From positions 45,024-109,023 of the forward strand of contig CAZBRO010000017.1 of NCBI GenBank assembly GCA_964494505.1: 64,000 nucleotides of DNA. The letters run 5' to 3'. The notes beneath the pieces are model-generated. The model was given only the letters and a program-made list of their open reading frames with translations. It had not been told where the DNA came from and made no database searches. Made by a program: the position numbers and the translations under genes. Source of the DNA: CAIYRG01 sp964494505 (GTDB taxonomy: Bacteria; Pseudomonadota; Alphaproteobacteria; Micropepsales; Micropepsaceae). Of this stretch, positions 53,423 through 64,000 are shown in pieces (the first letter of the stretch is position 1; every line of letters begins with the position of its first letter).

Positions 53423-55130
53423 GCGGCAAGGAACGCGCCGGTTTGGCGGGCGCCTGTTCGGACGCCAGTCCTTCGAGCCGCTCGGCCAATTGTCTCAGGT
53501 TCCAGTCTCGGGCCAGACCGGCAGCTTTGCGCCAGGTTGGTTCCTGACCGGAGATTCGAGGCAATGGCGCGTTCGCATCCATGGTCGCGATTATCCGGAA
53601 TAACCGCAGTTTGTCGGCCTGGCCGGGAAAGCGGCCCGCCTTTAGCGCCTCCTCCAGCGTGCCGTATTTTTGCAGCAGGGTCGCGGCGCCGCTTGCGCCC
53701 ACGCCCGGAGCGCCCGGCAGCTTGTCCGACGGGTCTCCGCGCAAGGCGATAAAGTCAGGCACCTGCTTTGGCTCGACCCCGTAGCGCGCGCGAACTTCGG
53801 CAGGACCGATGCGCGCCATCTCGCCCGCGCGCATGGGAAAAAGGATCGTGGTTCTCTCCGAGGCAAGCTGGAACGTGTCGCGATCCCCGCTTGCGACCAG
53901 GACAGCGCCGCCCCGGCGCTCTTCCGCGGCAACCGCAGCCGCGAGGAAATCATCGGCCTCATAGCCGGGCGCCTTGGCGTTCGCGAACCCGCAAGCCGCG
54001 ACGAACTCCGGCAGCGTTTGGAGTTGCTCCAGCAGCGCGGAATCAAATTTCCGCCCGCTTTGATAGGCGGGGAACGCCGTGTGCCGATAGGTCGGCGTTT
54101 CAAGGGTGTCCCAGGCAACCAGCACGGCTCGCGGCTGCTCCGCGCGCCAGATGCGCATCAGGAAATTCGCGAACCCCACGATGGCGCCGGCTTGTTGGCC
54201 ATCGCTCCGCAAGATGGTTTTCGGCAACGCATGATAGGAACGGTGCGCGAACGAATCCCCGTCAATCACCAAAAGCGGCCGCGGCGCGGCATCTCCCTCC
54301 TTAAGCCGAACGGTGCGTTTCGCCTTCGTCGCGCCCGGAGCGGACGCGCGCGCGCGGCCATCGCGCAAGATCACCCACGCCGGAGCATGGTCGCTCGCGC
54401 CTTCCTTTCCACGGACCTCCCGGTCCACTCCCGCATCGGCGAGCCGTTTCGCGGCCTCGGGACTAAGGAGCAGATGATCCAGGCGTAACCCTGCGTCGCG
54501 CTCCCACCTGTTCCGCATGTAGTCCCAGAACGTGTACATCGGCGCATCGGGATGGCGTGTCCTGATCGCGTCCGTCCAGCCCTGATCCAGGATGCGTTGG
54601 AACAGCGCGCGGGCTCGCGGCTGCACGAGCGCGTTCTTCGCATAGGATTTCGTCGGATAAATATCGCGGCCTGTCGGGACGACATTGTAATCCCCCGCGA
54701 GCACGACAGGGACGCCCGCGGCATGAAGCTCTCCCGCGTGCGCCAGCAAACGCTCCATCCAGGCGAGCTTGTAGACGAATTTGGGCCCGGGCTGCGGATT
54801 CCCATTCGGCGCATAGAGCGACGCAATGAGCACGCCTTTGACGGCGGCTTCGATATACCGGCTCTGCGTGTCTTTGGGATCGCCCGGCAGCGCCCTTCGC
54901 GTCAGGACGGGCTCGCAGCCGCGCGCCAGGATCGCCACACCGTTCCACGATTTCTGGCCCGAATACACCGCGCCATATCCGTCTTTTTCGATCGCCGCCT
55001 TCGGAAAATCCGCGTCCGTCGCCTTCAGTTCCTGAAGGCACACAACGTCGGGCTTGCTCGCCTCCAGCCATGCGAGAAGATTGGCCAGGCGCTTATCGAT
55101 GTTGTTGATGTTGAACGTGGCAATTTTCAT
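53409..55130 (-). CDS. Exonuclease III (XthA)-like and 5'-3' exonuclease (PolA/FEN-like) fusion
   Basis: This 573-residue protein joins two DNA-repair nucleases. Residues 1 to about 262 are an exodeoxyribonuclease III/AP endonuclease: MKIATFNINNID, CLQELKA with Glu34, LAGDYNVVPTGRD (Asp147, Asn149) and the catalytic ASDHAP (Asp247, His248). After a basic linker, residues about 285-555 form a 5'-3' exonuclease: LLVIDGDSFAHRSYHAL, GYEADDFLAAAVAAEE, VASGDRDTFQLASE and GDPSDKLPGAPGVGASGAAT (helix-3-turn-helix). ATG 55130 begins at the classical XthA start; the frame stays open to 55445 upstream. It overlaps the kinase gene tail by 14 nt, convergently. Probably acts in AP-site and flap repair; the fusion is uncommon to my knowledge. 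Confidence 0.88.
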   Translation of the reverse strand: MKIATFNINNIDKRLANLLAWLEASKPDVVCLQELKATDADFPKAAIEKDGYGAVYSGQKSWNGVAILARGCEPVLTRRALPGDPKDTQSRYIEAAVKGVLIASLYAPNGNPQPGPKFVYKLAWMERLLAHAGELHAAGVPVVLAGDYNVVPTGRDIYPTKSYAKNALVQPRARALFQRILDQGWTDAIRTRHPDAPMYTFWDYMRNRWERDAGLRLDHLLLSPEAAKRLADAGVDREVRGKEGASDHAPAWVILRDGRARASAPGATKAKRTVRLKEGDAAPRPLLVIDGDSFAHRSYHALPKTILRSDGQQAGAIVGFANFLMRIWRAEQPRAVLVAWDTLETPTYRHTAFPAYQSGRKFDSALLEQLQTLPEFVAACGFANAKAPGYEADDFLAAAVAAEERRGGAVLVASGDRDTFQLASERTTILFPMRAGEMARIGPAEVRARYGVEPKQVPDFIALRGDPSDKLPGAPGVGASGAATLLQKYGTLEEALKAGRFPGQADKLRLFRIIATMDANAPLPRISGQEPTWRKAAGLARDWNLRQLAERLEGLASEQAPAKPARSLPPSRR

Positions 55131-55196
55131 TTGAGCCGATCTTCCCGCGCAATTGCGGCAAATGCTATGTCTAGCGTCGCTTGCGAGGGCTCCTGC

Positions 55197-56012
55197 ATGG
55201 CCGATTTGTCCGCCGAACCGAACCGGTGCAAACACCGTTTGGCCAGAACCATCGGGGCCTCGCTGCTTTCTGCGGGGCTCGCCGTCTCGGTCCTGCCCGA
55301 ACGCGCCGCCGCGCAGGACCATCAATACAGCGCGGCCGATATCCAGGCGGGCGCCCGCCTTTACAGTTCGCAATGCGCGCTCTGCCATGGCGCAAACGGC
55401 GACGGTGTTGCGGGCATCAATCTTCCGCGCCAGCAATTCCACCATGTCTCGACCGACGACGACATCCGCAACGTCGTCACCACGGGTGTGGTTTCGGCGG
55501 GCATGCCGTCATTCAAGCTGCAACCGGCCGAACTCGACGGCATCGTCGCTTTCATCCGTTCCGGATTCGACCTCAGCGGCACACCATTCAAGGTTGGCGA
55601 CGCGGGCCGCGGCCGGGCCATTTACGACGGCAAGGGCGGATGCGCGGCCTGCCACCGGGTCGACGGCAAAGGTGCGCGCACCGCGCCGGATTTGAGCGAC
55701 ATCGGCGCCGTGCGCCAGCCGGCCGCTATCCAGCGCTCGCTCACCGATCCCAATGCTGCGATGGTTCCGATCAATCGCAGCGTGCGCATCGTCACGCGCG
55801 ACGGGCGCACCATCCGCGGCCGCCGGATCAACGAAGACACCGCTACCGTCCAATTGATCGACACCGGCGAACGTCTTGTCTCGCTCGCGAAATCCGACAT
55901 TCGCACCTACGACATCGCCCCCACCTCCGACATGCCCTCCTTTTCCGGCAAGCTGACGAGCGATGAATTGGCCGATCTGCTGGCCTATCTTCTTTCGCTA
56001 AGGGGACAGTGA
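55197..56012 (+). CDS. Dihaem cytochrome c, electron acceptor of the PQQ dehydrogenase
   Basis: This 271-residue protein has a signal peptide (GASLLSAGLAVSVLPERAAA) and two CXXCH haem sites: CALCHG (about residue 61) and CAACHR (about 153). Beyond the second haem domain is a beta segment (SVRIVTRDGRTIRGRRI, VQLIDTGERLVSLAKSDIR) of the type seen in heme-binding domains of large cytochromes. It is in the periplasm and should take electrons from the PQQ enzyme encoded next, whose ATG overlaps this stop. ATG 55197 was chosen because the signal peptide begins there; the frame is open far upstream by chance. Confidence 0.88.
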   Translation: MADLSAEPNRCKHRLARTIGASLLSAGLAVSVLPERAAAQDHQYSAADIQAGARLYSSQCALCHGANGDGVAGINLPRQQFHHVSTDDDIRNVVTTGVVSAGMPSFKLQPAELDGIVAFIRSGFDLSGTPFKVGDAGRGRAIYDGKGGCAACHRVDGKGARTAPDLSDIGAVRQPAAIQRSLTDPNAAMVPINRSVRIVTRDGRTIRGRRINEDTATVQLIDTGERLVSLAKSDIRTYDIAPTSDMPSFSGKLTSDELADLLAYLLSLRGQ

Positions 56013-57670
56013 TGCGCATCACGTCGCGATATGTGCTCCCGCTGCTGCTTGCGGCCGGATCGTGGTTTCCTTCTGCTTCGCACGCGCAAGTCAGCGCCCA
56101 GCGCATCGAGCGCGCGGCAGCCGAGCCGCAGAACTGGCTCACTTACAATGGCGGCTACGACAGCAAGCGCTACAGCACGCTCAATCAGATCACGCCCGCC
56201 AATGTGAAGAACCTGGAGCAGAAATGGGTGGTCCAGGATCAGGTCTTCGGCGCCTGGGAATCCAATCCACTCGTCGTCGACGGCATCATGTATGTCACCG
56301 AACGGCCCAACGACGTGATGGCGATCGACGCCAAGACCGGCAAGCTGTTCTGGCTCTACCGCTACACCCCTTCGCCCGATGCCCGAATCTGCTGCGGCGC
56401 CAACAATCGCGGCGTGGCGATGCTGGGCGACACACTTTACATGGGCACGCTCGATGCGCATTTGATCGCGATTGACGCGAAAAGCGGACACCCGCTGTGG
56501 AACATCGCGGTGGCCGACACCAAGCTCGCCTACTCCATCACCATGGCACCGCTCGTCGTGAAGGATAAAGTCGTCGTCGGCGTCGGCGGCGGCGAGTTCG
56601 GCATCCGCGGTTTCGTCGCCGCCTACGATGCCAAGACCGGAAAGGAAGCCTGGCGCTTCAACACCATTCCCGGCCCCGGCGAGCCGGGACACGAAACCTG
56701 GAACGGCGACGATTGGAAGAATGGCGGCGCATCGGCCTGGATCACGGGCTCATACGATCCCTCGCTGAACCTCGTCTATTGGGGCATCGGCAATCCCGGG
56801 CCCGATTGGAATCCGGATCAGCGGCCCGGCGACAACCTCTATTCCGATTCGGTGGTGGCGCTGGATCCGGATACCGGCACGCTGAAATGGCATTTCCAGT
56901 TCACGCCCAACGATGGCTACGATTACGACTCGGTTCAGATTCCGGTGTTGGCCGACATGGATTGGCTGGGCAAGCCCGCAAAGGTGATGATGTGGGCGAA
57001 CCGGAACGGCTTTTTCTATGTGCTCGACCGGGTGACCGGAAAATTCCTTCTGGGTCAGCCTTTCGTGAAAGTGAATTGGGCGAGCGGCCTCGACCTCAAC
57101 GGACGGCCGATCCAGACGCCGCAGCCGCCTGGCATGCCGACCTGGCCGGGCAATCAGGGCGGCACCAACTGGTATCCGCCCTCTTTCAGCCCGCGCACGG
57201 GATTGTTCTATTTCTCGGTATGGGAGAATTACGCAACGATCTACCGCAAGGAGCAGCAGACATACGAACCGGGCCGCAACTTCACCGGAGGCGGTTTTAC
57301 CGTGGTGGCGCCGGCCCCTGGCGCGCCCACCATCGGGATCGGCCGCAAGGGCCCCATCAACAACTGGACGAGCGAGGTCGGCAGCGGCGCGACCGTGGCC
57401 GTCGACCCGCACACCGGCAAGCGCGTCTGGACGTTTCCGCAGTACGACGTCACCGACGCCGGGATGCTGACCACCGCGTCCGATCTGCTCTTCACGGGCG
57501 GGCGCGAGGGGTATTTCTACGCGCTCGATGCCAAAACCGGAAAGGAACTCTGGAAGGCCAATCTCGGCGGCTCCATCGTCATGGCGCCCGTCACCTTCGA
57601 GATCGACGGAAAACAATATGTGTCGGTCATCTCCGGGCACACGCTGGTGACGTTCGCGCTTCGCAATTAA
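56009..57670 (+). CDS. PQQ-dependent alcohol dehydrogenase with lanthanide-type Asp-Tyr-Asp signature
   Basis: This 553-residue periplasmic quinoprotein has a signal peptide (VLPLLLAAGSWFPSASHAQ) and beta-propeller repeats (LVVDGIMYVTERPNDVMAID, KTGKELWKANLGG). The vicinal disulfide ring is RICCGANNRG. The metal-site segment NDGYDYDSVQ has Asp305-Tyr306-Asp307; calcium-dependent MxaF-type enzymes have Ala where the second Asp stands, lanthanide-dependent XoxF/ExaF-type enzymes have Asp. So a lanthanide cofactor is expected. Substrate is probably a primary alcohol or aldehyde. No haem domain is fused; electrons go to the cytochrome encoded just upstream. Confidence 0.9.
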   Translation: MMRITSRYVLPLLLAAGSWFPSASHAQVSAQRIERAAAEPQNWLTYNGGYDSKRYSTLNQITPANVKNLEQKWVVQDQVFGAWESNPLVVDGIMYVTERPNDVMAIDAKTGKLFWLYRYTPSPDARICCGANNRGVAMLGDTLYMGTLDAHLIAIDAKSGHPLWNIAVADTKLAYSITMAPLVVKDKVVVGVGGGEFGIRGFVAAYDAKTGKEAWRFNTIPGPGEPGHETWNGDDWKNGGASAWITGSYDPSLNLVYWGIGNPGPDWNPDQRPGDNLYSDSVVALDPDTGTLKWHFQFTPNDGYDYDSVQIPVLADMDWLGKPAKVMMWANRNGFFYVLDRVTGKFLLGQPFVKVNWASGLDLNGRPIQTPQPPGMPTWPGNQGGTNWYPPSFSPRTGLFYFSVWENYATIYRKEQQTYEPGRNFTGGGFTVVAPAPGAPTIGIGRKGPINNWTSEVGSGATVAVDPHTGKRVWTFPQYDVTDAGMLTTASDLLFTGGREGYFYALDAKTGKELWKANLGGSIVMAPVTFEIDGKQYVSVISGHTLVTFALRN

Positions 57671-57718
57671 ACACCGCGTATCGCGTTGAAGCAGGCCGCC
57701 CCCACCGCCCGCGGCGGC

Positions 57719-58654
57719 TCACGCTTTGAGTGCGAGAATCTTTGTCGCCTGGGCCGCGGCGGAGGCGCGATTCTCGACTCCCAGCTTCGTGAAGATCTGC
57801 TCGAGATGCTTGTTGACCGTGCGCGGGCTGATCCCGAGGATTTCGCCGATGTCGCGGTTCGATTTTCCGCGCGCGATCCAGCTCAGTACTTCGGCTTCGC
57901 GCTGGGTGAGCGCGAGCTGCTCCCTGAGCACGTCGTTCGTGCTTTCGCCGTCTTCCTCCGTCACGCGGAAAAGATGTTCCGTCGGTTCGACGCTGCTGAC
58001 ATAGAGGAACTTCAGCCGCATCCCATCTCCCGCGGAGACGGTTTGCGAGCCTTGCGAATTGCGGCCGCTTCGCACCAGCGCGGCCAGCTTTTCGCTCGTC
58101 TCAAGCGGCAAATCATCGTGCTGGATATCGCGCGCCGGAAACCCCGCGTTCAGCAGCTTCTCCGCCTGGGAGGTCGACCAGATCAACCGTCCTCGTGAAT
58201 CGGTTGCGATGAGGAAACGCCCCGTGGCATCGAGCGCGGTTCGCGCGCCGTGCGCCACGCGCGCGTTGGCGAGATGCACGCGGATGCGCGCGATCAGTTC
58301 GTCGATGACAATGGGTTTTGTCACATAATCGACGCCGCCGGCGCTCAATCCCTCGACCACATGCTGGGTTTCGCTCAAGCCCGTCATGAAGATCACCGGG
58401 AGATGGGCGGTCTGCTTGTTCGCCTTCAGCCGGCGGCAGGTTTCGAACCCGTCCATCCCCGGCATCACGGCATCCATCAGTATGAGATCGGGCGTCACAT
58501 TGTTCAGAAGATCGATCGCGGTCGCCCCGTCGATGGCGACCAGCGCCGTGATGTTGGCGCGTTCGAGTGCGGCCGTCAGAAATCCGAGCGCGTCGGGCGA
58601 ATCGTCCACCACGAGGACGATGTCGCGGCGCGGCATGTCACCACTCATCATCAC
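57719..58654 (-). CDS. LuxR-type response regulator (REC - PAS-like - HTH)
   Basis: This 311-residue protein has a receiver (about 10-125; VLVVDDSPDALGFL acidic pair and DLILMDAVMPGMDGFETCRR with phospho-acceptor Asp). A PAS-like middle follows (FLIATDSRGRLIWSTSQAEK), then a LuxR helix-turn-helix (LTQREAEVLSWIARGKSNRD and SPRTVNKHLEQIFTKLGVEN). This architecture is that of ErbR/ExaE-like regulators of PQQ alcohol dehydrogenases. Its start overlaps the hybrid kinase end by 17 nt, so they form a pair. It converges with the PQQ gene. Control of that enzyme is inferred. Confidence 0.88.
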   Translation of the reverse strand: MMMSGDMPRRDIVLVVDDSPDALGFLTAALERANITALVAIDGATAIDLLNNVTPDLILMDAVMPGMDGFETCRRLKANKQTAHLPVIFMTGLSETQHVVEGLSAGGVDYVTKPIVIDELIARIRVHLANARVAHGARTALDATGRFLIATDSRGRLIWSTSQAEKLLNAGFPARDIQHDDLPLETSEKLAALVRSGRNSQGSQTVSAGDGMRLKFLYVSSVEPTEHLFRVTEEDGESTNDVLREQLALTQREAEVLSWIARGKSNRDIGEILGISPRTVNKHLEQIFTKLGVENRASAAAQATKILALKA

Positions 58655-60419
58655 GCAGCGCCTCCAGATATTCGATGATTTCCCGCAGGCGGAATTCGCG
58701 CAGCAGCTCGCGCAACGCTACGATGGCGGTGGCGGATTCCGGCTGGTTGCGTTCCAGCTCGTCCAGGCGGGCGGCAACGCCGGAGGCATGGCCGATCCGG
58801 CACAGCGCAATGATGCTGTCGATGTGAACGCTGTGCGCGATCTGCGTCAACTCGGAGGTTTCCTTCGCCCGCTTCACCGGCAACGGCAATTCATAGGTCC
58901 ATTCGAGATCGAGCAGATCCTCGATCCGCTCGAACAATTGGCGAATATCGAGCGGCTTCACCAGGAACGCATCGTGGCTCGTCTCGGTGCGGTTGGTGGT
59001 CCTGATCTCGTGCACATTGGCAGAGACCATCACGATGGCGACCGCGTCCTTGAACATCCGGCGCAAGGCCTGCGCCACCGACCAGCCGCTCATTCCCGGC
59101 ATCGAAATGTCGAGCAGCACGAGATCGGGAGGGGCTCCGCGGGCGATTTCCAGGCAGGAGGGACCATCGACCGCGGTGACCAGATCGAAGCCGAGCGGCG
59201 CGAGGATGTCGCAAATGAGCTGGATGTGCGAGGGATCGTCGTCGGCCACCAGAATCTTGCGCCTGGGTCCCTGATAGCCGCGAATGCGCGGGCCTTCGAG
59301 CGGCGGGGCGCCGGGATCGGTGGCACGCGGCAGGCGCACGCGCATGCGAAAGGCGCTGCCTTTGCCGACTTCGCTTTCGACCGTCAGTTCGCCGCCCATC
59401 AGCGATGTCAGGAGATGCGCAATCGTAAGGCCAAGCCCGGTTCCGGGAATCGAGGGCGTCGCGTTCATGCGCCCGCGCTCGAACGGCTCGAAAATCCGGT
59501 CGAGGTCTTCCTCCGGTATCCCGATCCCGGTGTCGATCACTTCGAAGGTGGCGACTTCGCTGGCATAGCGCACATTCAGCAACACGCTTCCGGAGGGCGT
59601 GTACTTGATCGCATTGGACAACAGGTTGAGCAGGATCTGCCGCAACCTCTTGCCATCGGCAGTGACCGTGGCCGGCAGTTGCGGCGGCCGGGTGCAGGAA
59701 AAGGCGATGCCCTTGGCCGTAGCCTGGGGACGCATCATGTCGACCATCTGGTCGAGGAATTCGCCGAAACCGACGGGGCCGGGATTGAGCCGGAACAGAC
59801 CGGACTCCATGCGGGAAATATCCAGCAGCCCGTCCACCAGATTGGCGAGATGTTCAGCGCTGCGCCGCATGACGCGCACCGATTCCAGCTGCGGTTTCAG
59901 CAGCGCTGGATCGCGCTCCAGCAATTGCGCGTAGCCGAATATGGCATTGAGGGGCGTTCTCAACTCATGGCTGATCCCGACCACATAGCGGGTCTTCGCG
60001 ATATTCGCCGATTCCGCCCGTTCCTTGGCCTTTTGCAATTGGCCGCCGGTTTTCTCGTGCGCCTCGATTTCCTGGATCAACATCTGGTTCTGGACGTCCG
60101 TTTCGTCCTGCGCGGCACGCCTGCGTTCCTGTTCGAGAACCAGGAACCATGCGGCCAGGGCCGATATGACCGCGAGCGCCGCATATGCGGTCCATAAGGA
60201 CGCCTTGACGGCTGCGGCGATCGCGGGCTCGCTTTGCCCGTATTGGCCCGCGACGGCGAACAGCACCACAGCGATAATGAGAGCGAACGGAACGAAGATG
60301 GCGGCAAACCGCCTCAGCCGGGACAGGATGGCCCGCGCCGCGCCGGGCGCAGCAACGCTTCCGCGCTCCCGGTTGCCGCGTCCAAGCGCCAGAAACTTTC
60401 CCGGTGTGGCCAAACTCAT
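58638..60419 (-). CDS. Hybrid sensor histidine kinase (2 TM, HisKA-HATPase-REC)
   Basis: This 593-residue membrane protein has two predicted transmembrane helices (IFVPFALIIAVVLFAVAGQY near 35-55 and the AAVKASLWTAYAALAVISAL region after it), a coiled coil, then HisKA with His in GISHELRTPLNAIFGYAQLL. HATPase_c shows LLSNAIKYTPSGSVLLNV and DTGIGIPEEDLDRIFEPFER. A C-terminal receiver has ILVADDDPSH and DLVLLDISMPGM. A short helical tail follows. Periplasmic sensing loop is small, so it may sense membrane or cytoplasmic cues. ATG 60419 begins just before the helices; the frame is open to 60539. Confidence 0.88.
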   Translation of the reverse strand: MSLATPGKFLALGRGNRERGSVAAPGAARAILSRLRRFAAIFVPFALIIAVVLFAVAGQYGQSEPAIAAAVKASLWTAYAALAVISALAAWFLVLEQERRRAAQDETDVQNQMLIQEIEAHEKTGGQLQKAKERAESANIAKTRYVVGISHELRTPLNAIFGYAQLLERDPALLKPQLESVRVMRRSAEHLANLVDGLLDISRMESGLFRLNPGPVGFGEFLDQMVDMMRPQATAKGIAFSCTRPPQLPATVTADGKRLRQILLNLLSNAIKYTPSGSVLLNVRYASEVATFEVIDTGIGIPEEDLDRIFEPFERGRMNATPSIPGTGLGLTIAHLLTSLMGGELTVESEVGKGSAFRMRVRLPRATDPGAPPLEGPRIRGYQGPRRKILVADDDPSHIQLICDILAPLGFDLVTAVDGPSCLEIARGAPPDLVLLDISMPGMSGWSVAQALRRMFKDAVAIVMVSANVHEIRTTNRTETSHDAFLVKPLDIRQLFERIEDLLDLEWTYELPLPVKRAKETSELTQIAHSVHIDSIIALCRIGHASGVAARLDELERNQPESATAIVALRELLREFRLREIIEYLEALRDDEW

Positions 60420-60587
60420 CCGCCGCCGTCCTGGCTTGCGGCCTATTCCCAGTCCCCACGTCACGGAATCAAATGAATAAAATTTGTGCAACACGCCTAC
60501 GCATGAGGCAACTATGCCCCTACGCACTCCTCTAAGCACCTATCCCGGGCCTATAGCAGCAAGAACGATGCCATCGCGAGGCAATTC

Positions 60588-61225
<638 letters not shown>

Positions 61226-61229
<4 letters not shown>

Positions 61230-61918
61230 GTGCGGAACAGCCTCGTATATTGGGTTTCATGCGCCATCGATGCGAAATCGGCCATCAACGTGCCGGACCC
61301 CAGCGCTTCGAAGAGATCGCCGTCGGCGCGGGCGAGCGTCCAGCCGGCCAGGTGAGAAACCGCCGCTTCGAGCGCGACGATTGCGAGCTGGCCGTCGGTC
61401 TGTCCGAGCGGAACGAGACGCTGCGCCGCCGAGACGAGATTGCTGACCTGGGCGTGAAGAAAAGCCGTCAAAGCCGACGAAAGCGCGATGCCGTGCCCAG
61501 CCGCGAGCGTGGCCACGACAACCGGATAGCACAGCATGTCGTCAGGCAGCGGAAGCAGGAGCGCAAGCCTTGGGCAATCCGCCGTCGCCGTCGCGATGCG
61601 CCGGAACGCAGCACCTTGGGCGGTCGCTTCGACGCGCCGCTCGCGTGAGGGGTGCAGCGCCGCGGCAAGTTCGGCAACCTCCATAAGACGCTCGGCGTTC
61701 TCGTCCGCGGCGGCGCAGTGGGCGTGGGCGAAGAACACCGCATCGCTGTAGCCGGTCCCGCATGCGAGCACATCTTCGATCCATTGTATCAGCGCCGCGC
61801 GGCCGGTGACGTGGCCTTCTCCGACGGCCCATTCGAGCCCGCTGGAATGGGTGTAGGCGCCCACCGGAAACGCCGGCGACAACCACGACATCAGGCGATA
61901 AAGGCCGCTCTCGCTCAT
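61226..61918 (-). CDS. ureF: Urease accessory protein UreF
   Basis: This 230-residue protein shows the UreF pattern: YRLMSWLSPAFPVGAYTHSS, LEWAVGEGHVTG and LIQWIEDVLACGTGYSDAVF, with a helical C-terminal half (LQ-type motif absent). It acts with UreG/UreH as a checkpoint for nickel insertion. It starts by ATGA overlap with UreE and its frame is open upstream to 62410 only by chance. Confidence 0.92.
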
Positions 61919-62403
61919 ATGAAATGATCCGCCGGGACAAGCGCATCGTCCAAATCCGAAGGAACCGCGCCATGGTCGTAGGCGCCCCCTTCCGGGTCGA
62001 ACGGGGCGGAGATTGCGCTGACCTCTCCTCCCAATCCGCGAACCATTTGCGCGATCACGTGATCGGCGCGGATGCGCAGGGCCCCGGCCGCAAGCTGCAC
62101 CGGCAGGTGGCGGTTTCCGAGATGCCACGCGATACGAACGAGCAAATCGCGGTCCCGCGCCGTGATTTCGAACAAAGGCTCCGCGCGCGCCGTGACCAGC
62201 ACAAGCGATCCGTCGGTCAGGACCAGACCGTCTCCGTCGCGAATATGGGCCGCCATATCGAGATCGAGCAGAACGTCGCGATTTGCGCTCGTGAGCAGGC
62301 GCGTGCGACGGCGATGGCGCGCGTCGAAATCCAGAACCACACGATCCTGGACCGCCGCCGGAGCGAAGAAGCCTTTGCGCAGGATGCGAACCGCCCGCTG
62401 CAT
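61915..62403 (-). CDS. ureE: Urease accessory nickel chaperone UreE
   Basis: This 162-residue protein has the UreE peptide-binding domain and metal-binding domain: RTRLLTSANRDVLLDLDMAA and AWHLGNRHLPVQLAAGALRI, with His in RADHVIAQMVRGLG. The C-terminal His-rich tail of some UreE proteins is reduced here (YDHGAVPSD, PADHFI). It delivers nickel to UreG/UreF. It begins 3 nt after ureC ends and overlaps ureF by 4 nt. Confidence 0.9.
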   Translation of the reverse strand: MQRAVRILRKGFFAPAAVQDRVVLDFDARHRRRTRLLTSANRDVLLDLDMAAHIRDGDGLVLTDGSLVLVTARAEPLFEITARDRDLLVRIAWHLGNRHLPVQLAAGALRIRADHVIAQMVRGLGGEVSAISAPFDPEGGAYDHGAVPSDLDDALVPADHFI

Positions 62404-62406
62404 GGC

Positions 62407-64000
<1,594 letters not shown>

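Noticed and set aside
57671..57718. GC-rich dyad GCCGC...GCGGC between the PQQ gene and the response regulator as terminator
   Set aside because: Stem is short and no T tract follows on either strand, so not called.
58386..60197. Plus-strand 603-residue frame opposite the hybrid kinase
   Set aside because: Shadow of HisKA, HATPase and receiver motifs on the minus strand.

Overview
The window is GC-rich bacterial chromosome with an alphaproteobacterial feel. The basis is the NirA/CysJ-like assimilatory pair, HWE-type kinase, DUF3775 protein, ErbR/ExaE-like regulators, a urease operon of this gene order, and a five-copy secreted family of unknown function. A free-living soil or freshwater species (Rhizomicrobium/Micropepsales-like) is a guess; no rRNA or tRNA gene is present to settle it.

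Region 1 (1-16.5 kb, minus strand) is one long operon for an extracellular contractile injection system (eCIS). In transcription order it holds a receiver-like protein without phosphorylation residues, sheath, tube, a zinc-finger baseplate-associated protein, a Pro/Ala-rich protein, a DUF4255/Pvc16-like terminator, an AAA+ ATPase, two very small ORFs, tube-baseplate adaptor, LysM-like protein, gpD-like hub, spike, PAAR-like tip, gp25-like protein and two large baseplate proteins. The second baseplate gene runs off the left edge. Most junctions are 4-nt ATGA/GTGA overlaps. A NarL/LuxR-type regulator lies upstream. No capsid, terminase, integrase or type VI membrane-complex gene is seen. Fibre, tape-measure and effector genes are not in view.

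Region 2 (17.2-31.4 kb) is mixed metabolism: a Tat-exported PhoD phosphatase, a secreted phosphodiesterase-like hydrolase, three members of a secreted unknown family, a flavin monooxygenase-like protein, OsmC, a nitrite/sulfite reductase with its flavoprotein (preceded by a leader hairpin), DUF3775, a host-attachment protein and a PEP-CTERM/exosortase-type glycosyltransferase.

Region 3 (31.5-40.5 kb) is the most unusual part. It holds an MbtH protein and, converging on it, a two-gene operon: a single-module NRPS built as adenylation-carrier-GNAT-like acyltransferase with no condensation domain, and a 1141-residue protein joining a LodA/GoxA-type cysteine tryptophylquinone oxidase to a heme-oxygenase-like diiron domain. 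A Tat-exported ThDP enzyme lies just upstream. I read this as a compact amino-acid activation, oxidation and transfer pathway whose product I cannot name.

Region 4 (40.7-45.1 kb, plus strand) is a three-gene overlapping operon: TPR-PRMT-like methyltransferase, TPR-SPINDLY/OGT glycosyltransferase and a small methyltransferase. It looks like a protein-modification cassette.

Region 5 (45.2-60.4 kb) holds a large TonB receptor separated from a Crp/Fnr regulator by a control region with an FNR-like box and several palindromes. It continues with two more members of the secreted family, a MASE1-HWE histidine kinase broken by a one-base frameshift, an exonuclease III/5'-3' exonuclease fusion, a dihaem cytochrome c with a PQQ alcohol dehydrogenase carrying the Asp-Tyr-Asp lanthanide signature, and a hybrid kinase/LuxR regulator pair that may control it. 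Region 6 (60.6-64 kb) is the urease end: ureC (cut by the right edge), ureE, ureF and ureG.
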